Origin: Sthenelais limicola
Lineage: Eukaryota > Annelida > Polychaeta > Phyllodocida > Sigalionidae
Direction of reading: 5' to 3'
NCBI GenBank assembly: GCA_942159475.1
Contig: OW804094.1
Location: 130,310,755 to 130,374,754, forward strand
Length of the DNA stretch: 64,000 bases
Part shown: in pieces, positions 23,695 through 34,900 of the stretch
Position numbering within the stretch: position 1 is the first letter of the stretch
Layout: each line of letters starts with the position of its first letter
Translations under genes and position numbers: made by a program
Notes under the pieces: generated by a model
Seen by the model: only the letters and a program-made list of their open reading frames with translations
Databases searched by the model: none
Told to the model about the DNA's origin: nothing

Positions 23695-24458
23695 TTATTT
23701 ACAGGCACATTTCGTGACCGTCACATCTGTGAATGTTTTGTATGTCAAAGACCCCTCGGTCACAAAACTTAAAGTTATATTCCGGTAATCGGCCGGAACG
23801 CATCGGGCAGCTGGCAAGGTCCGGTTTTTCCAACGCAGAAGTTGGTTCCTGATTATAGCATTATTAGTGAAGATGGGATCCTGTCGCTCTTTTTTCCATT
23901 CACACAGCCCAGAGCAAAAGTTAATCGTTAAATTCTTGGGGCTTTGTATAGTGCTATCAAATCCAACTTCTTTGGTTGTTACAACCCAAGGAACGAGCCG
24001 ACACAGCTCCGTATCATAATTCCTTTGAGTGGCTGTCCTCCTTGATCTCTTCAGATAATTTCTGTTTACTTTGGGAATTTGAATTCTCCAGAGTTTGTAG
24101 GGACGATTTCGGTCTTTCATCTCAAGGACAATCCTAGAGGCATCGGCTCTCCTTAGCTGAGGATTCCCCGAGAATATCACCGAAATCATCAATGGCGGAG
24201 ACATGGTTTCTTTGATCCTGGCTCCGTAGACCATCCACGTAACGGAATATTGATCCTTTTGCTGGAAACCTCTATTTTCCAACCGTAAGCAACTGGCTAT
24301 GCCTTTATAACAGATCTTTTGAGGATTCAGATGACTATATTTTGGATTCCATGGAAGTTTTAGAATAAATTCCATTGAACTAGAGGTATTGGTTGAGCGA
24401 TATGATTGTTGTGGGTAGAAGGTCAGGACCTGCTGCCTTTCCCCTTTGGCATCGTCAC
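23695..24458 (-). CDS. TGF-beta-like ligand, exon 2 (propeptide, cleavage site and cystine knot)
   Basis: The acceptor ATTAAAG has a modest pyrimidine tract; 764 bp to the TAA at 23697-23695. It contains the RSRR cleavage site and the whole mature domain. The CXGXC motif reads CSGLC and the C-terminal pair CACK (usually CGCR). N-glycosylation sequons are at NLT, NRT and NIT in the mature part. An AATAAA overlaps the stop codon. Confidence 0.9.
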
Positions 24459-25495
24459 CTTTAATAAAAGTAATGCATAGATATTATAGATGCGGTGAAT
24501 AAAATTCAATATTTCATTTTAAAAAACGAATAATTCATCATGCAATGTGTCTGAACAGGGATATATGTGAATATTATATATATAAGAAAATAAACTATTA
24601 AATATCAATATCAAAATATCCAGGTGGTCCCGACATGTGATAGCGAGCGAGCTCGAGCTGAGATCTCGTGTTTAAAACTGATCCATGACCGGCGAAATAA
24701 ATACGAGCAGGTAGACAAAGTGGCCCGTAATTTAAGAAATAGAAGGGGAATTTTATTTAAACTTTGACGAGCCAAGAGAGAAAAAACAACCCTTAGCAGC
24801 ATTTTCTATAAAGGCAAGGTAATGTGGAAGTGTCTGCCTGAGAGTACACGTAACTAGGAAGATAGACTTTTATTTATTGCCAAGATAAAAGGGTGGGGGA
24901 AGGATAAATATTATGACGAAATGAACAGAACAGATTAAAACTTGCATAACTTTATGTTGACTATATGGTTGGTCTTAAGTGACTTGATAACAAACATGGT
25001 CATGTATTGTTGCGATGTTGTATTTGAATTGACTAATCTACCTAGCAAATAGAATGACATTGTTTGTCAGACTTGTGAGGATATGTATTTGCTTGTTGGA
25101 GCGATGTTTCAATGCTCAAATTAATTCTTTTATATAATGTTCGCATAATTAGTAGAGTGAGGTTTAGCTTTGTAGAAATCCAAATAATAAAATCATGAGG
25201 AGGTTATAATATAAAGCAATGGCCGCATGCACCATAGCATATCCTATGGGTAGCACCATCTAAGATATTGATAGTAACCCTTACCATTGTCCTCATCGAG
25301 CTCGCCTGCTCCAATAGTGTTCAGTCTCTCACTGAGGTGTTGCCTTTGTGCTGCTTCCATGAGTTTTTGTAATCTTTCTCGCAAATCGGCTAAGATATGT
25401 GTCCCTTCAGCCTCTGCTGAGCTCTCACATAGTTGCTTCCATAACAAGAGAAGCAAAACAGATTTTAAAAGCAAATAAATCCCTGATGTCTTCAT
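23695..25495 (-). CDS. TGF-beta superfamily ligand lacking the inter-chain cysteine (324 residues)
   Basis: Exons 25495-25285 and 24458-23695 join in phase 1. The ATG at 25495 has a good Kozak context (AGCATGA). Residues 1-24 form a signal peptide (YLLLKSVLLLLLWKQLC). A short propeptide with a helical start follows, then a furin-type site LKRSRR ending at residue 211. The mature part is about 113 residues with the family layout: LCRLVPWVV, GFDSTIQSPKNLTINFCSGLC, ARCVPADY and the closing VTKCACK. Six cysteines are seen. The family's usual CCVP is RCVP, so the cysteine that normally links the dimer is missing, as is known for GDF9, BMP15, GDF3 and Lefty. Expected role: a secreted signalling ligand or antagonist acting on type I/II serine kinase receptors. 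I cannot name the subfamily. Confidence 0.88.
24459..25284 (-). other. Intron of the TGF-beta-like gene
   Basis: AT-rich GT-AG intron of 826 bp splitting the propeptide. Open frames in it are not supported by splice sites or motifs. Confidence 0.7.
25285..25495 (-). CDS. TGF-beta-like ligand, exon 1 (signal peptide and start of propeptide)
   Basis: 211 bp encoding 70 residues plus one base. A leucine-rich signal peptide is followed by a charged, helix-prone stretch (ILADLRERLQKLMEAAQRQH) typical of TGF-beta propeptides. The donor is AATG|GTAAGG. Confidence 0.85.
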
Positions 25496-25634
25496 GCTGT
25501 TTGGATCGGTATGTTCGCTAAAATGAATCTGTTAAGTAACTTTCCCGCCAAAACCCCGTGTAGTAAACCTCGGGTGATACCTGCAGACATCGTATGGTGG
25601 GAGGGGCCTATCTTGAAGAAGTTGTTCCTTGCAC

Positions 25635-25756
25635 GGCGCATGCGCGCCTGTTATCGGTCTCTGACTGACGGAAGTTGTTGGAAAGCGTTTATAGGAAAGA
25701 GAAATGTCTACATGTCCCCTTGTCCTACTTTGACTTCCGCAGTTCCGATTGGCTAG
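25635..25756 (-). promoter_or_regulatory. Candidate promoter of the TGF-beta-like gene
   Basis: About 140 bp upstream of the start codon is the palindrome GGCGCATGCGCGCC, close to the NRF-1 site. Further upstream is a CCAAT box on the gene strand (ATTGG at 25748-25752). The segment is GC-richer than its surroundings. No clear TATA box was seen. Inference only. Confidence 0.3.
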
Positions 25757-26033
25757 TGGAAATTAGACGGGCGTTTTAAAAAGCTTCAAAAAGTTCCATT
25801 CCCGTACTACACACCACAACAGTCGGCTTTGTGTTGCGTACCTAGATATCAATGGAAGGCCAGTTTTGTTTTGACTTTGCACTGAAATAACATTAAATGA
25901 CTTTTTACCAGCAGAGCAGGGTTGGATTTTTCGATTTGCGTATCGCCTTTTGAGTATACATACAAGTCACGATGATCCTAGGACCAGTATTTCATCATTA
26001 TCATTAGCTTATAATTATGTTATCAATCTTGTC

Positions 26034-26429
26034 TTAAAGCTGCATTCTCTGCTATTGTAGGTCAAAAAGGAATTTTACCAAATTTATTCAAATGACTTAT
26101 AGGACTGAATTCATCAATATTTTGCTACTGTTTTTTTAAAAAAGGATTTACAAGAATCTGAAGTAGAATCGACAAAGAGAAAATGGCTGCCGATCGGCGA
26201 TAATACATGAAGCCATCGCAGAAAGGATCTTGGTGGTTCTCCGAAATATAAATGTCAACTTTTATGAAGCCCTTTAGCAAAAACAACGTGTTAACTGGAC
26301 GAAATCCTCCAAAACTTTGGTTTAATGACTTATAGTATAAGTTAAGTTATAGATAGGGTCGAAAAGAGCAGAACAAAATTAAGAAAATATTTAGGTTTTG
26401 ATGGATGTTAACTGAGAGTGCAGCTTTAA
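26034..26429. mobile_element. TTAA-flanked MITE
   Basis: It begins TTAAAGCTGCATTCTCTGC and ends GAGAGTGCAGCTTTAA, giving inverted ends of about 16 bp with TTAA at both borders, as in piggyBac-type insertions. It carries the repeat shared with 18331-18408. No transposase is encoded. Confidence 0.65.
26181..26257 (+). repeat. Dispersed repeat, copy 2 of 2
   Basis: Similar to 18331-18408 (shared TCTCCGAAATATAAATGT). It lies inside the 26034-26429 element. Confidence 0.65.
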
Positions 26430-26663
26430 CACTAAAATTCGCCAATAATTTTTTAAATGATCGGTCATGGATGGAAGACTTATTGTAGTAGATCTGTCTT
26501 TATGTAAACTATGATGAAAGTAAAAGATCTGACTCAAGTCCGAATTAATACAAATTAGGGTTATACGTTTATATTGCACCATATCAAATTATGGACATAT
26601 CAATAACTTGCATCTTCAGGAAGTTCCTGATTTTTCCCTGTCCCCTTTTTAATTATTATCTCA

Positions 26664-27140
26664 TTAAAGCTCCATTCCCAGCAAAATTGACCAAACACTA
26701 TTTTTCGCAATTCTTTCTTTAATTGTTTGTTAGTACGGTTGAATGGAATATATCAATTCTGAAGTTGAAAAAAGATTAGTATCTATGTCTTTTGATGAAT
26801 TCATACCCTATATGGTGTACATACGGTGGTAATCTGGTCACCAAACGATTATTAGTGTAATTATTAGCCTCCCGATATACCTATCTAAGCAATGTAGCAC
26901 TTTCAATTTCATCGAGGATTCTCTGCGTTTAAGAAAATGAGAAGAAACCACATTGGAAGTAGTTTGATTCTGATGAACACCGAAATCAAGGATTTGGGAG
27001 ATGATTTGGTTTTGTATCAAAAAGAACAAGGCATGGTCCCTCTAATATTCTATCTCGGTGACTTATGGGTGTATTGGGACTTAGTAGACCACAAAACAGA
27101 CAATTTCATAGTTCATAATTATCTTGTAATGCTGCTTTAA
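26664..27140. mobile_element. Second TTAA-flanked MITE-like element
   Basis: It begins TTAAAGCTCCATTCCCAGC and ends GTAATGCTGCTTTAA, so the ends are imperfect inverted repeats related to those of the neighbouring element, again bordered by TTAA. The short open frames inside are not supported as genes. Confidence 0.5.
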
Positions 27141-28339
27141 TTTGGTCAAATTCTGTCGAAAGTCAAACAGACATCCCGTTATAACGATGAAATGTTTGAA
27201 ACATTGATAATATTGTCTGTATATTGTACATGTAGTCAAATGGGGGACTTCTCCTATAACCCATCCCCAAATTGTTCATTATAAGCAATTTTAATCACCG
27301 ACATCTTTTACTTTATGAAAATAGTAATAAAACCATTCCGCATATTCAGAACTTTTCAGGGTATCTCACATTTACATATCTGCCACGATAAAATGTGTCT
27401 TCCAGAGCGGAAAATATGTCTTTTCAAGCCTTAAAAAGAACTGAACATTAAAATAAATAAACAATAAAACTGAACAATAATTATGAGCTATGGAGTTTTT
27501 AAGCTATTGTACCTATAATTATCAAATTCTCATCAGGGCATCCGTAGCGAAACTTTGCATGAATATAGATTGGATTTTGGCCTTATTGTCTTCATTAGAA
27601 AGAGTCAGATTAGAGGGAGCCGTGATAATGGTGCGAATACGCCATCTAACATACTTTCACCTCAGAGCACCCCGAAATATTTACACGTAATTGAGAAGGC
27701 GGAACTCATTGATACAATTGTGTATCAATTGTTATACCAGTAGCATATCTAGAAGATAAAAAAAATTATTACAAGGGTGCTATTCTTTCCTGTTGGAGTG
27801 CAAGATATATCATATGTTATTAGTGAGAGATAAGGTTTGGATATCAGTCACACATGGTCACTCATCTTTCGTGATTGGATCAAAATTAATGTGGAACCAT
27901 GGCAGGATGACTCTACAGAAGTGACTATATGTGTACCCATGTGATGCACCACATGCATGGAACATCATGGTAAGGTGACAGTTATCGATTACAGTCCTTC
28001 ATATTAGGCCTACTAGCTGTCAGCGGTTAGAGTGATTTACTGTTAACAGTTTTATCTGTGTTCTAGGACTCTTCTTAGTCTATGCGTTTCCCTATAGGAA
28101 ACGTGGCAAGGGCACACTCAAATTTCCTGTCTACTGGTTAATTATGGTAAACATTTTGCTACTTATGTTGAAGAATATTTTGCTAGATCTGTTTTTTTGC
28201 AGACTTTTAACGATTTCCAGATACATGTAATATAATTAGGAATAACTTTTTTTTTATGATTATGTGGATCTGGATATATTGTACCTGTAACATAATATCT
28301 CAACATAGGTAACTGTTATATCGTGAAAGATACTCCGAA

Positions 28340-28400
28340 ACTCTGAAACGCCCAAACTCTGAAACGCCTGAACTCTGAAAAGCCCAATCTCCAAAACGCC
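28340..28400 (+). repeat. 16-bp minisatellite, about four copies
   Basis: Nearly four copies of a unit close to ACTCTGAAACGCCCAA, with one or two changes each. Noncoding. Confidence 0.85.
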
Positions 28401-31138
28401 AGTAGATCAATAGATTTTTTTGTATGGTATTGAGTGTGTCAATACATATGATATGTATTCATGTACACACATCTCTTTGTGTCTTAAATATAAAAGACGT
28501 CACTTGCTCGTTATTTGATTGATCGGTTTTTCATTGATGCCATCACTGATCACACTGATCATCATAAATCTCTTCCAGAAGTGAATAGAGATTAAAATAT
28601 TATTTGCTGGGTATACATGTCCAAACCTACGTTACAATTGGTCGCATTTCATTGAAGCTATTTGAATGGACAGAATTGATGATAATTAGATATCCCGAGT
28701 TCCAAGTCACGAAGGAGCTCTTAAATGAATACTGTATTATGTTAGTGAATGGCATTTATAGATGATCTGAAAGAAACCCAGGACTATGCTTCTTTTCTCT
28801 CTGGCAGTTTTTATTTCAAAATAATCTACATGTAGTATGATATCCAGATTTTATTTTTACACTAAGCATTTAGGTTGATATAAATCAGCGTGTTTGTAAT
28901 TGAAAACAATGACCCCTTCAAGCCACAGCACATGTATTATCCACGTCGATAAAAATAACAGTTATGTGATTCATTCTTTCAAAAAACAATGGGGTTTGTT
29001 GATAGATAAATGTCTGTAATCAATTCAAGATCGGGGACATTGATGTTTATTCTCCAGAGATATCTTTTAATGGAAATGCCACTTATTGGGCCACACATGT
29101 GAACTGTGTGGTGTACTACCTTTTATCGGTCAGTTTGACATGACAGGAACTCAGGAGGTTTAGAACTAGACTTAGACTAGGTTATAATAAAATAAAAGCT
29201 TCCATTACTGAGAGGTATTCTCACCATAATCTTGAACTGGATATGTCGACGTGCGAAATTATTATCATACCATATATCACTTTTTGAATGATTTCCATTT
29301 AGAAGGGAGACCATTGTTTACACTTCATTGTATACTTTGGGCAGATCTAGCTAGCAGAGTTGACGTAACCTCTTATCTCGATGAACAATGCCTTGCACTT
29401 GAAGTTAACTTTTTTCTCCTCTAAGGGTATGTCAGTGGAGTACAGCGCCCAGGTCCCTCTGGTGCTCTCTCCTGTCAACAGTCGCTATCTGTGGTGCGAA
29501 CCACATCAGGCGTTAAGAGGACACCTAGTGTTTTAGAACGCAATTAAGATGGGCAAGGCTGTGCTATACAACGTTTGGGCCGAATCCAAGTACCGTGTTA
29601 TACTTTCATTAAATTGCACTAGTTCTTATCTCACCCCATATAGACATTCCTTTGGAAACAATTCAAGTAGAGAAGTATTACATTTTGATCAGCATATGCA
29701 TGGGTCGGGAAGTCAGGAAATGTATAATCGGTAGTTCTACACATATATGTAGTAAATTCTGCAAACTTGGGCTGAAAATGATGAACACCTAGTTTCTCTC
29801 AAATTTGGTTTTTTTTAAAGGATTGGTGTATCCATTGGTACATTTTCTGACTCCCTTCACCCATATGCGTAGGATCATATGAGGATCAAAAACAACAACT
29901 AGACCCCAACCATAACAATTCATGAAAGACAAAGTTATTCAACAGGATTTATTCTCATAAAAAGCATCCAGTAATTTCTCCTTTTCGAAGAGTCATCCCC
30001 GCATACTACCGCGTGCGATTTGGGTTTCAACAAGAGATAATAAAGGGATCTATTCGTAACGCTTATGAATCCATACATTTCCACAATTAATGAAATAGTC
30101 GCTAGGACACAGCCCCAGGTACACAAATTCTTCGAGGACATGTAGCAGGTTTATGGAAAGAAATACAAAATCAAACAAATACACCTGGTGCCATTTAATA
30201 AATATAAGGTTCAATGAATAACTATTAGTTTAAAATGTCCGCAGAAAGTACAAATCTATGTACCTTTTCATGCTCTAAACCTACGTAATCTATATATGAT
30301 GTACTAGTCACCAAAAAAGCAAAGTGTCTCCGCTGAAAAACCCAACATAATCTAAATTTGAAGCAACCGATGTAACGATATCATAAAAAGCGAAGCGAAT
30401 GGGATGCATGTCTACTTTTTTGATTGGTTTGGGGGATGTCCCAACCTATATGTAAGAAGTCCTCTGTAGCATATCTGGTGTTCAAACACTTCAGTTGGGT
30501 GTTTGAGTTGATCGTTGTCATACGAGGGTATATTGCATCCACCCCCATGAATAAATATTGTATTCCTGATGATATGACGCGGATAGGGCTTAGACAAACG
30601 TATATAGGCAACGAAAAATTGGACAGACCTAGTGACTATATCACAAGCTTAGAAGATGGATATCTACAATGTAATGATAGGAGGCAATCTAGGTACGTAT
30701 ATATATCAGATACGTATTTTTGTTTACTTTTGGCTTCACCTGTCTTTGAGACTAATCTTACGCGTTATCTTATAGAAGTTAACTATAGTTTGCCAGACCC
30801 TCTTGCGTAGCGATTGTATGAATGAGTGTATGTATGCTATACCTTCCTTTTTCCTCCGCGAAGATATAAACAAATGAATTTTTTTGTAGATCTCGAAGAA
30901 TGAAATATCAAATTCTCCTACTGAAGAATGCATAAGCTACCAACATGTTAACATATACAGAGGTCTTTAGCAATGTTTTCATCATTCTACGCCACGAACA
31001 TTCTTCATAGAATATATTAGCACTCAATCGAATGTATACGTCACATATATTATATTTTTCTATATGATAGACACACTTTGGTCAATATAGTTGTATCATA
31101 TTGATGGAATGGGCTAAATGTGTGCATCCTATACTTCA

Positions 31139-31940
31139 TTAAAGGGATTGCGCTTGGACATTGATTGTACTTTCCTCTAAGGCCTTGTCTATACAAGGAT
31201 GCATAGCACAGTGATCACAGACTTCTCGGGGCCCAGTTCCATTTGTCTTTTGACATTGTACCCTTCTCAAAGTGGTGCTATCCTGTTTTGCACCGGTAGC
31301 TGATTCCGAACCTGGAACCGATGAGGAAGCATTCTTCCTGTTTGAGTTCGATAGGAGATCAGGTCTTTTACCGTCTCGACTGTCTGTGCTACCTCCGATA
31401 CCAACCACCGCACCCACTACGCCACTGCCACCCCCTCCCCCAACAGTTCCTCCCGATTCCTCTTCCAGGGGTGGTTCATACTCAAAATAGTAAGGTACAT
31501 GATCATGGTTTTGCGAGGCCAACATTGCTTCCATGGCGACCAAATGGGGCCTTTCATATGGGCATTCATTGGATGGTTTAAACGTAGAAAAATTAGTTTT
31601 TACAGAAGAACAGCAGGCGGGAGCACCGCCCCCTGTGAGAGGGGCAGTGCAAGACACCGAGGCAGTGTCCAATCCCGAGTCTGTGCTGATGACAGTGTGT
31701 GTACTCAAGGGCTGAGACCGACGCAATTCCCACATTTGGGTGTACTCTCCACATAATCCTCCGCCTCCTCCCCCTCCACCGCCACCACCGCTTCCTCCTC
31801 CACCTCCATGCTTTGATAAGGACGAAACAGAACTCCGCTCCACCTGCATCAATCTCCTGGCATAGTTTTCTTCGTTCTCCTGCGAGGTGTCCTCTTCAAG
31901 CAGAGTCTTTGCCTTATTCCGCAATCTCCGACGCCGCGAC
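31139..31940 (-). CDS. Receptor last exon: Gly-rich cytoplasmic tail
   Basis: Acceptor TTGTTTCAG; 802 bp ending CAATCCCTT-TAA; 266 residues. It starts with a basic stretch (SRRRRLRNKAK) and a charged helix, then a glycine run (five Gly, Ser, eleven Gly) and GEYTQMWELRR. Later come ERPHLVAMEAML, PYYFEYEPPLEEE, a second glycine run (GGTVGGGGGSG) and a cysteine-rich end (EVCDHCAMHPC). YTQM fits the YxxM motif bound by PI3-kinase p85 SH2 domains. There is no enzyme domain. Shadow frames on the plus strand result from the GC-rich repeats. Confidence 0.88.
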
Positions 31941-34900
31941 CTGAAACAACACCAAGAAGAGAAAAAAGATTGGTCTAATCTGCTCGACAGCGTTCGCTTG
32001 GAAAAGTGCAAAGACAAGAAGAAAAAGTGGAAGTGGAAGGAGCTAGAGATGCACCAATTGCTCAGTCATCCTTCACTACGCATGTCAATCAGTTGAGCAT
32101 ATACAGCAACCGAGCAAGCAATGAGCTCCTCGCATTCACTCTAACTGGCAGCCATTTTCCCAAACTCAGAACCGTATGAAGGTCCATAATTACTACGCCA
32201 TCGCCACCGCATATCAATTTACGTTTGTTTTGTGGCAATGGAACATTTATTTACGCCAATTAACCACACATCAACGCCGCCGTCGCCCTGGCATTTAATA
32301 TGAAATACAGCGGTTGTGGGGAGTCTCTTTGTTTTATCAGACCTGTCGTTCTCACACAATGATAGTTGATAATCTTTCAATTAGATCATGAGTGATGCAT
32401 TAGAGCAATGGAAATTTTATTGCAGATTGTTTGAGCAGCACTTTCTAAATGTGTGAATACCAGATATAGAGATCACTATGCAGATCAATACGTACCTTCT
32501 TCTAAAAACGAAGACGAAAATCAGCATCACGAGCCCCATCATTATTCCGACGATAACCCCGATAGAAATAGCAATCAGTAATCCTGAAAATAAAAAGGTG
32601 GGTACAGGAATTACGGGCAAGATTATTACCTGAAACATGAGTTACCACAGACATTGATGATTTGAAATCCTCTATAAAGGTCATATTGATTTTCGCCTGT
32701 GGACGAATTTAGTGCTATAAATGTTTGATTGAATGCGAAAGTGTCACGAGACTACTTTCAAACTTCGTTGGAATTTGTAGCAACCATTGTGAAATTTCTA
32801 AATTAATCCGTAATTTAGACCTAACGGTCACGTTATTGTTTTGGATAGTTAGTGAGATATCATATAGGAATACAGTATAGATTTAACTACAATTTATTTT
32901 AACTAGCTTCAAATTGATAATTCCGATGCAATTTGATATGATTTAGTCAATTGAATCTATCATCGATAATCTCTTATTTCAATTCATCATATATAATGAG
33001 CAATTACCCACAAAAGGGTGAGAAAGAATGGACCTATTATATGAACTCGTGGTCACCATTTGAATTATAGCTTTTCCCCATACATCATAGAAGACTAAAA
33101 TATTATTTCCTTGCGTGCTGATGCACCATGATGAGGAAAACTTCCGCATTAGCACGCAATTCGATACAAATTCAGATGTCTGAATCCGCCGCATGATACG
33201 TAAATTACATGTTAGACTTATTATTAGTGAAATATATACTCGCATACATGTAATTGTCTGTTTCATCATTATTAGGCCGCAAAGGCTTCCAGTAGTTGCC
33301 TATTTTTAGAACTGATGATTTAAGTTTTCAGGCAGCTCACGTAAAGAACTAGGTGGCTGTGGGGTGGAGAAAACGATACCTTTATAAAGAGGTAATAAAG
33401 AAGCAAGAATTGCCAGAAGAATGGAATTGTACAAATGGTTTTAATTGGAGATGTCGGCAAACCAAGGGGATTATCTTCTTTAATTTTGATCACCAGAATG
33501 TCTTATGTAGGCAAAAGGGGCCACCCAAATATCCTCAACACAGCTGCGCAAAGATTCGTCCGAAGGCTGAGTATGAATTACAAAGAAGGATGGCTGCAGG
33601 TGCTTGCTGATCAAACATGACCATTTCTCGACTAACACCCATGGCTAGTTCTTTTTTCATTTGATCCATTGGGTACTCGGGCGCAAATAAATCAACAGCT
33701 CTAAGGCATGCGCTAAAAACCCGGAGAATGAAAGAAAAACAGCCCGGGGTTTCGTAACAGTGCCATCACAGGCATGGATAATATTGAATGGGAAATTCAT
33801 AAAGTTAACGAAGGATTGGAATGCAGGGATTTTCTCAGAAAAAACACCTCAAATTGTAAAATAAAGAAGTGATGTTTGCACAAACATATCGGGAAAATAG
33901 ACAGAGTAATGTAACTGGTAAAGGAGGGCCCGAGTATTGGCACCCGGCGCAATAGGAAATGTAATTAAAATGGATCGGAGGACAGGCCCATTGTGGATGC
34001 ATCTCGTATGGAATTAGGAAAGCAAGGCTTTAAAAAACACACACATATATGTATATAATGTGTGTATTTGGAGAATGATTGTCATGCTCAGCAGCATGGA
34101 AATTAAATGGCATGATAGTGTAATCCATGGAGCAAATACTCTGCCCATGCAGACCTTGATTTATGGAGAAAGTAACAGAATGAAAGCAATGCGTCTAGGT
34201 AGCTAGCTTAAGCTCTTTCGAATTGTAATTGAATCTGGGATGAGAAACTCCCGTGTATTGACATACCTAATGGAAAAGTCTCGGCGGTTGTCGTCATTTT
34301 CTCGGTGCTCCAAGAGGCCACTGAAAAGAGAAGAATATCACATGGTTAGAAATCAAGTGCATCTGTTGAGTTTCATTTGGAATCTGTGCCATCTTTTGGC
34401 CGAAAGGATTCAAGATTCTAGCTTTGCAATACGAGATGGTCTCTTTTAATGAAACTAATCAGAGATGCATTGCTTAGTCTATGGTATCGTACGACACAGA
34501 AGCCTACCACTGTAAAGTGGCATCGTTGCTAGTAGTACCAACCGCCCCCCCCCCCCCCGCCCTCTATACCCTCCCCCACTCCTAGCCCCACATCTCCTAA
34601 CTCTCTTCCTTTATCCGTACCGCCACCTTCAGCCGAATATCTAAATACAGGAATCAGTGTGGAACATTAAAGAACAAGATGGGATGGAACCGATTTAAGC
34701 AGTGGTGCAACTTCCGTTTATTGATTGGTGAGGAAACCGCTGTATACTGTAATTAATGTGGATTAAGTCGCTTTATCCTGGCAATTAATTGACTGCATTC
34801 CGCTGATGGATGGAGACGGGACGGGGCATCGCTGCAAATGTATTGAGATGCGGGAGGCTCGTTCCTATCATAATTACAGCACATGGAATACACTGGAGAT

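Larger units (their letters stand above)
25757..31138. other. 5.4-kb intergenic stretch between the ligand gene and the receptor's last exon
   Basis: It holds two TTAA-flanked elements (26034-26429 and 26664-27140), a minisatellite at 28340-28400, a candidate plus-strand terminal exon at 29426-29536 and a small signal-peptide-like open frame at 30141-29935. The rest is AT-rich. A 128-codon open frame at 30424-30810 lacks an ATG at its start and is within chance length. Confidence 0.4.

Noticed and set aside
30424..30810. 128-codon plus-strand open frame with a donor-like GTACGT inside
   Set aside because: It starts at TTG, has no matching acceptor or partner exon, and is near the length expected by chance.
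31272..31944. Plus-strand frames rich in Pro, His and Leu opposite the receptor's last exon
   Set aside because: Antisense shadows of the glycine- and serine-rich coding sequence.
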